A stretch of 11,608 nt of DNA from Calditrichota bacterium (GTDB lineage: Bacteria > Electryoneota > RPQS01). The notes below the pieces were generated by a model, which was not told the DNA's origin, searched no databases, and worked only from the letters and a program-made list of their open reading frames with translations. Both the position numbers and the translations under genes were made by a program. Positions 6,127-11,608 of the stretch are shown one piece after another. How positions within the stretch are numbered: position 1 is the first letter of the stretch; the number at the start of each line of letters is the position of its first letter. The stretch lies in the NCBI GenBank assembly GCA_020057985.1, contig JAGVEU010000177.1, positions 1 to 11,608 of the forward strand. The letters are read 5' to 3'.

Positions 6127-9100
6127 TATCTTATCAGCGCCATCTTCTTCGCGTCGCTGAAATTTCCGGCGATGAGCTGATAGATATAGACTCCGGAGGC
6201 GACGGTCATGCCGTGTGAGTCTTTGCTGTCCCATAGCAGGCGATAAGCACCCGCCGCGCGAACTTCATCCACCAGAGTTGTCACATGCTGACCGAGGGTG
6301 TTGAAGATTTTCAGTTTGACGTGAATGTTTTCCGGCAGATCGAACTTGATCTCCGTGTTTGGGTTGAAGGGGTTGGGATAGTTCTGATAGAGCGTGTATG
6401 AAAGCGGCATTGTCAGTCTTCGACCAGATTCAGAATTGAGGAGCCTGTGAAGGTAGTTTATTTGCTGTTGAGACCAGTCAACATGGGTTCTACTTGCCTC
6501 GATCTTTCTTCCGGCAATAGGACCGATGGCCTGAGTCGAAGGCTGCTCTGCGGCAAACGCAACGAGTGCGCTATCCACTAAAGCTGTTACGGAATCCAAT
6601 GGAGAATTAAGTTGGCTGGCAATTAAGGAGAATCCAGCCATCGCCGAGTCAGCGCTGCCACCGTAGATTTGGGTCTTGACAGCATTAAAGCTCGCTGCGA
6701 TTCGAACACTTGATTGATTGCAGGTATCAGCAAGCATGCGCAATCGGCTGCGAAGTGAGTCTAATGCTTCATCACCTCTCATACCGGTTAGAAAGAGCAA
6801 TTCAAGCTGGGTGAATGTTTGGAATGAAGCGCCCTCATAGTCATTGACGGCAAGCATTTCAGATAGAGTGCTATAGGCCGTCGAGTCATCATTGCGCTCT
6901 TCTGCTTGTCGAACTGCGATATAGCTCTCCTCTATTGGATCCAAGGTTCGCGGATTGTCTAATTGACCACATAGAGGAACGTTCGTAGTATCATACATCG
7001 GATTGGCGGTGAAGAAGCCGGGTGGTTGGAAACGCCACGGGTTCACCTCTGACCAATAATTGTACCCCACTGCGTTATTGGGAGCAGTTGCCGACATAAA
7101 TGGAAATGGTGCGTTCACGGAGCACATGTTGTTGCCGTCCTTGTACACCATTGTCCCTCGTTGCAGCTTGACTGCAGTATTGGCGCTGTAGAACTTATTC
7201 CACCCCAGTCCTGTTTGCGAAGAATAACCCAATTGAATCGCTGCGTTGTCCCAGACCTCCATTTGAAACGGCAAGTTGTGGGCAATCAGGTTGCAGATCA
7301 AACTGGCTCGCGTTCCCCAAAGCGAAAGACCGCTTGTGCCTTGCTGACTTCCATTGAATGTTATGATGTTTTCTTCGATGCGAGGTGGATCAATGGGATT
7401 GCAATCAGAGTAGTCCCACTGCCAAAACAACCCACCTTTGGAGTTTCTCGCGATGTCGTTGCCGAAGATCCAGCCGTTTGAACGAAGCCCAACGACTCCG
7501 TTAGTATTGTCCGTAATGAGACAGTTCTCCGCGCTTGCCAGGGCAGTACAGCATTTCTCAAACACGATGCCATTGTTGCATTGGGACACTCGGGACTGTG
7601 AGATTCTGGCGTGGTTCGCGCCGTGGAAAGTAATCCCAGCTTTGGCTCCTTCGATGATGCAATAGCTGAGTTCGTGCCCCACACCACCTTCGATATAGAT
7701 GCCGTTCCAGAGCGAGTCTGGCTGATAGAGACCGACAAAACTGATCGAGTCGAACGGAAGTCCTATGGCTTCAATTGTTCCTTTTACAGTGAGACCAGAG
7801 TTGGGCAGAAAATACACTCGCGTTCCCGGCTTTATCTTTAGCGTGGAAGTTGGAGGAATCACTATTTCACCATCCACATAGATTTCTCCCGCCCATGTCG
7901 CTGAGTTGCTCACCGTCGTATTTCCCATCCAAACAACACCTTGCGACGCTTTCCGTGCAGCGTCATGGCGATATTGTGTCCAGCCCGGTTGGTAGCGCTG
8001 AAAAGTCTCGTCAGTTGCTCGTTTTACAAACGGAGAGAAGAAGTGTCCCTCCGCATCTTCCGGACAACTTCGCATGAAAAGGAATACGGCTTCTGCACGG
8101 CCATCGTCACCCAAGTCGCCCAATGCAGGCGACACAACCATCGAATCCCACGGGCCGACATAAGATGGGAATCCGGGTAAATTGGTACCATCGCCTCGTC
8201 GAGCGCTAATCCATGTCGAATCCGCGTGGGAAGAACAGAATCCAATAAGCTCGTGTCCATACTGCGGTAGGAAAACTGCGCGAGTTCCCGTTTGATACCC
8301 TGATTGAGGTTGGATTGCAGCGTGTGCTCGATATATGTAGGGCGGCTGTGGATCTGGCGGCGGGTCGGGCCACAGGTTCAGAGTGCGATCCATGAAGAGT
8401 GGTGCGGTCGGTCGCCATGCCCTCCCTTCGTGTGGAAACAGAGAGCACAAGCCATCTCCAGCCTGAAGCCCTCCGAGTCGGGAAAGAACAACTTCACTTC
8501 GAAAGACTGAAGTGTTAGTCAAGATTATGGTTGACGGCTCGGCATCAATAGCAAACCCGCCGATATCCGCATATAGACGATACGCGAATGCATTCTCGTC
8601 GCCGGCCGATGACAAATGAATCCACAAATCAGGATATTCAGCTCGGTGAATTGGAGCAACAACAGGACTTGGATTAACAGTAGGGAGATCGTCACGTTCG
8701 TCCGTAAGCGTACACAACTCGATAAACGTTCCACCTTCCCACTTAAGGACAAACAGGCGGAGTTCATGAGCGGTTCTGTCCTTCACCGCAGCAATGACCT
8801 CATCAAAGCCGTCTCGATCCACATCCAGCAGTGCGAGCGCTCCCATTGAGTAACGTTCCTCCGTATCTGCTGACGCGAGTAGTTCATAGACATGGTAAGT
8901 AAGCGTTTGCAGAGTGAAATCGGGATTGACTACGACAATGACAGGCAGATATGTTGGTGGATTTTCATTGACTCGTAGAAGTGCAGGGACCACGATTTCG
9001 GGTCCTTCGTTGTAGTTTCCGATGTCAGCAATTGACGGGCCGCTCATTAATTTGAGTAGGTCCATATTATCGAATTGCCAGTCAGGCCAAACAGATAGTT

Positions 9101-11558
9101 CGGGGGTCCATCTCTGAATCCGAAATTCGAATTCTTGCCATATATGATCCATTACCCAAACAATCTCGCGGTTGCCGTCGGGATGAGGCGGATTACCGTC
9201 AAAGAAATCTGTCACGGCGATCTGCCCAATAATTCGGTAGTATGGATCAACCTGCACTGAGTCAATGACATCAAGTTCATGATCAAGAATTGCCACGGTA
9301 GATTGGCCCGCAATTCCGCCAACCCCTGGCCTGAAATAGGATAGAATGATCTCCTCGCAATTGTAGTCAAGCGGATCAAGATCGCAAGTCGTCGGAGGAT
9401 CGGGTATCGCAATAAACCGTGGCCGAATGCCTCCCTTAACCTCTTCGTCTGCAATGCCGATTGGAACGCAGATTGTGTCTACACGCTCTTTGAAGATGTC
9501 TTGATCAGGGGGAGGAAGGTGAGATCGAACACGAACGCCCATGGAGATGAACTGCCCGATTGAACCCTGAGCGGAGACATTCACCACGAACTTGTGCTCA
9601 GGCGAGGTGACCAAGCGCTCAGCAAATTCAAGCTCCAAGTCATTGCTAATATCACCTGCTGTGCGCATCCCGTCCACAATCTGAACCAGCGGATCAATGG
9701 GAAGGAGTTCAACTTCATCCACAAATCCGTGGGACCAGAAGTTCTGGAAAACCAGTTGAATATGATTATATCCAATGACCACGCGGCGGGTGTCAATGGC
9801 TGCTTCCTGCGTCCACAGATCAATGAAAAAAGGCTGAGGACAGGGGCGAGTGTAATTGAGAATGTTGGTTTCGAAATCAAAGTCATCCCAAAGCAGCGCC
9901 CGTTCAGCATCAATGCGACCGGCGCCCATGTAACCGCCCAGCATCTCCCAGTTTTCACAGTAGATGTTGTGCGATGTCCCCATGATTCGTTGAGTGGTTG
10001 CTTCCGCGGTCAGATTGAAATTTGCCCGTACCAGAGACGCAAGCGCCGCGACTTGCGGCGCTGAATAGGAAGATCCTGAGTCATTGGTCGTGTCACGATA
10101 CACCTCCAGGTCCTCCTCATGGGTTATGGATATAATATCGGTACCCGGCGCCCAGACCTTGCTCTGCGGATAAGTACCATAGCTCCCTCTGGGATTTCGC
10201 CGATCATCCCAGTCCACCCATCCTGCCGTAAGCGTTGTGGGTAGAGCATTCCAGAATCTTGGATTATATGTTCCACCGTTCCCCCCTGAGAAAACAAAAA
10301 GAGTGCCAGCCCCTAGACCTCCGTGATTGAAAGCTCGAAGCACAGCATCCGCGAAAAGAGTTTCGTCTCCCGTATCTTCGAAGAACCCGCGCTCGAGATT
10401 TTTCGACATGGTGGCCACCTTAAGCGTTGCTCCAGCGTAGTTGATGCCTTCAATAATGTCCGATAATCGGTTTGCATATACCCATTGATTGTCAATAAAC
10501 CGTCCGTATGTGCCAAAGCCGATATTCACAATTCTCGCACCCGGATACGGGTCAATGGGTTGCGGACCTTGAGGAGTTAAATAAGAAGGATCTACCCAAG
10601 CTCCAGCCAACCCTGCGATTTTCTGGTGTTCAGCATTTCCATCGTTTATGTGAGACGCGATGATTCCCGCTATTCGCGAGCCGTGCCATGTACAGTAATA
10701 CCAATCGCCTGCCGTATTCACAGGAATCCACGGTAACCAAGCAAACGATGGATTTGCAAGGCACGAGACTGCAATGTTGCATTCAGTGATTTCTACGATC
10801 GGATCTTGGGAGTATGGGTCTCCGAAAAACATGCCATTCACATCATCGCACGCGCCATTGCCATCATTGTCTACACCGTCAATATCACTGCAGTCGAGGA
10901 TGCGATTGTCATTCAGGTCCTCCGCCTCCGCATAGAAGATATTGCCGAAGTTATTGCTGTTATCAGCAAAATATATCTCCGGATGGCGGGGCGTGGAAGA
11001 GTACGAATCCATGACTCCCACGTTCAGCGGATCATGCCGATTGCGATTGCTGTGGTAGAAATTCCAGCCTCCCTCCCAGCGACATTGGTCATGTAAGTAC
11101 GGTCTCTGCCGATGATGAACATCATCATAGTAAGAATCATTGGGGATTGCGTACTGCTCTGACAAGAGCACATAATCCGGGGAGACCGAACGCACAATGC
11201 CTATGGCGCGGAGTTCCTGCACTGCTGAATACACATCAATATCCTCAGTGAATTCAAGCCGATAGGTTCGTACGGTATCACCGGGAACAGGGTACAGATA
11301 CCGGATGGTGTCCTTTGGTAGTCCGGATAGAAACGTATCTATCTCGTCATAGTCGGTGTCAAGAGTCGGTCCTCGCCCTGTCCATGTCAAGAATGGTAAT
11401 CCAGCTTTCAGCTCGAAGAGAATGGCTCGTGGATCCCATAGATTGTCGTCCGCACTGATTGCCATAGGTGTACGCAGCAGCGCAGCCGCGATCACCAGAA
11501 AAAAGAAAACGGATTGTCCCAGTTTAAGGTAGTAGAGTTTTAACTTTATTAAAATCAA
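6126..11558 (-). CDS. Secreted subtilisin-like (S8) serine protease with propeller, beta-helix and C-terminal sorting domain
   Basis: This protein has 1810 residues. Residues 1-36 form a signal peptide (basic start, FFFLVIAAALL core, cleavage near AISA-DD). A region ~65-130 resembles a short I9-like propeptide. The subtilase domain spans about 170-560, with triad D184 (GVMDS), H292 (WHGSRIAGI) and S497 (GSSYSAPQVA); N427 (FSGGNGG) fits the oxyanion-hole Asn. An Asp/Asn-rich insert at 213-242, likely calcium-binding, separates Asp from His. Residues ~755-1205 hold FG-GAP/VCBS-like stretches (ALLDVDRDGFDEVIAA, ALGDLGDDGRAEAVF) suggesting a propeller. Residues ~1213-1537 are a right-handed parallel beta-helix (IYIEGG..., repeated N-x-I turns). 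Residues ~1540-1665 are predicted helical, perhaps TPR-like. Residues 1723-1810 are the FlgD-like/Por sorting domain ending KKMALIR. The expected role is protein degradation at the cell surface or outside the cell. The start is TTG at 11558: an in-frame TAA lies 18 nt upstream, and the next usable starts fall within the signal peptide core. No good Shine-Dalgarno is visible. Confidence 0.92.
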   Translation of the reverse strand: MILIKLKLYYLKLGQSVFFFLVIAAALLRTPMAISADDNLWDPRAILFELKAGLPFLTWTGRGPTLDTDYDEIDTFLSGLPKDTIRYLYPVPGDTVRTYRLEFTEDIDVYSAVQELRAIGIVRSVSPDYVLLSEQYAIPNDSYYDDVHHRQRPYLHDQCRWEGGWNFYHSNRNRHDPLNVGVMDSYSSTPRHPEIYFADNSNNFGNIFYAEAEDLNDNRILDCSDIDGVDNDGNGACDDVNGMFFGDPYSQDPIVEITECNIAVSCLANPSFAWLPWIPVNTAGDWYYCTWHGSRIAGIIASHINDGNAEHQKIAGLAGAWVDPSYLTPQGPQPIDPYPGARIVNIGFGTYGRFIDNQWVYANRLSDIIEGINYAGATLKVATMSKNLERGFFEDTGDETLFADAVLRAFNHGGLGAGTLFVFSGGNGGTYNPRFWNALPTTLTAGWVDWDDRRNPRGSYGTYPQSKVWAPGTDIISITHEEDLEVYRDTTNDSGSSYSAPQVAALASLVRANFNLTAEATTQRIMGTSHNIYCENWEMLGGYMGAGRIDAERALLWDDFDFETNILNYTRPCPQPFFIDLWTQEAAIDTRRVVIGYNHIQLVFQNFWSHGFVDEVELLPIDPLVQIVDGMRTAGDISNDLELEFAERLVTSPEHKFVVNVSAQGSIGQFISMGVRVRSHLPPPDQDIFKERVDTICVPIGIADEEVKGGIRPRFIAIPDPPTTCDLDPLDYNCEEIILSYFRPGVGGIAGQSTVAILDHELDVIDSVQVDPYYRIIGQIAVTDFFDGNPPHPDGNREIVWVMDHIWQEFEFRIQRWTPELSVWPDWQFDNMDLLKLMSGPSIADIGNYNEGPEIVVPALLRVNENPPTYLPVIVVVNPDFTLQTLTYHVYELLASADTEERYSMGALALLDVDRDGFDEVIAAVKDRTAHELRLFVLKWEGGTFIELCTLTDERDDLPTVNPSPVVAPIHRAEYPDLWIHLSSAGDENAFAYRLYADIGGFAIDAEPSTIILTNTSVFRSEVVLSRLGGLQAGDGLCSLFPHEGRAWRPTAPLFMDRTLNLWPDPPPDPQPPYIYRAHAAIQPQSGYQTGTRAVFLPQYGHELIGFCSSHADSTWISARRGDGTNLPGFPSYVGPWDSMVVSPALGDLGDDGRAEAVFLFMRSCPEDAEGHFFSPFVKRATDETFQRYQPGWTQYRHDAARKASQGVVWMGNTTVSNSATWAGEIYVDGEIVIPPTSTLKIKPGTRVYFLPNSGLTVKGTIEAIGLPFDSISFVGLYQPDSLWNGIYIEGGVGHELSYCIIEGAKAGITFHGANHARISQSRVSQCNNGIVFEKCCTALASAENCLITDNTNGVVGLRSNGWIFGNDIARNSKGGLFWQWDYSDCNPIDPPRIEENIITFNGSQQGTSGLSLWGTRASLICNLIAHNLPFQMEVWDNAAIQLGYSSQTGLGWNKFYSANTAVKLQRGTMVYKDGNNMCSVNAPFPFMSATAPNNAVGYNYWSEVNPWRFQPPGFFTANPMYDTTNVPLCGQLDNPRTLDPIEESYIAVRQAEERNDDSTAYSTLSEMLAVNDYEGASFQTFTQLELLFLTGMRGDEALDSLRSRLRMLADTCNQSSVRIAASFNAVKTQIYGGSADSAMAGFSLIASQLNSPLDSVTALVDSALVAFAAEQPSTQAIGPIAGRKIEASRTHVDWSQQQINYLHRLLNSESGRRLTMPLSYTLYQNYPNPFNPNTEIKFDLPENIHVKLKIFNTLGQHVTTLVDEVRAAGAYRLLWDSKDSHGMTVASGVYIYQLIAGNFSDAKKMALIR

Positions 11559-11608
11559 AATCTTATTAGAATTCTTTTATTTTGAAGTAGTTAATAAGAA
11601 AGAGCAGA
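11559..11608 (-). promoter_or_regulatory. AT-rich leader upstream of the subtilase gene
   Basis: The last 50 bases, read on the minus strand, run into the TTG start of the protease. They are strikingly AT-rich next to the gene and hold an in-frame TAA 18 nt before the start. That fits a promoter or leader region, but I find no convincing -35/-10 pair or Shine-Dalgarno sequence, and the region is cut by the window edge. Confidence 0.3.

Noticed and set aside
9594..10064. Open frame of 156 codons on the plus strand
   Set aside because: It is antisense to the subtilase gene, in which the reading frame is unbroken and carries recognisable protease sequence.
10806..11096. Ile/Val-rich frame of 96 codons on the plus strand
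   Set aside because: Its composition comes from reading the Asp/Asn-rich codons of the protease insert backwards; there is no real gene signal.

Overview
The window holds three large genes and one 403-bp intergenic region. It looks like a chromosomal piece of an uncultured bacterium of the FCB superphylum or a neighbouring candidate phylum (Zixibacteria-, KSB1-, Marinimicrobia- or Cloacimonadota-like). The main reason is that two giant secreted proteins both end in an 88-residue FlgD-like / Por-secretion-type C-terminal domain that starts LYQNYPNPFN and ends KKMALIR, a hallmark of type IX-type cargo in these lineages. No phage, transposase, tRNA, rRNA or CRISPR array is visible.

Layout. Positions 1-3708 (+) carry the 3' part of a multidomain secreted protein, open at the left window edge. 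Its order is an unrecognised N-terminal domain with His/Asp/Glu motifs, an Fn3-like domain, a possible cohesin-like domain, two related Ig-like modules, a second Fn3-like domain, a dockerin-like EF-hand pair, a clearer cohesin-like domain and the sorting domain. Four bases later, convergent to it, 3713-5722 (-) encodes a five-helix membrane sulfatase-fold enzyme of the LTA synthase / phosphoglycerol transferase family with its catalytic residues intact. Positions 6126-11558 (-) encode an 1810-residue secreted subtilase with a complete Asp/His/Ser triad, followed by an FG-GAP-like propeller region, a right-handed beta-helix, a helical segment and the sorting domain.

The intergenic region 5723-6125 is rich in structure. 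Reading along the minus strand from the protease stop there are four 7-bp tandem repeats, a GC-rich hairpin, an imperfect palindrome of about 102 bp on a single dyad axis, and a perfect 11-bp-stem hairpin followed by a T-run that looks like an intrinsic terminator.

How they fit together. The two large proteins share an export route and are probably attached to or released from the cell surface, one as a protease and one as an adhesive, scaffold or possibly hydrolytic protein. The membrane enzyme between them would act on the outer face of the inner membrane, adding phosphoglycerol-type groups to lipid or glycan. No operon links the three: the first is convergent to the second, and a terminator separates the protease from the membrane enzyme. 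The most distinctive observations are the palindrome/terminator cluster, the dockerin-plus-cohesin pairing in one chain and the unusual TTG starts. I see no clear new defence or mobile system.
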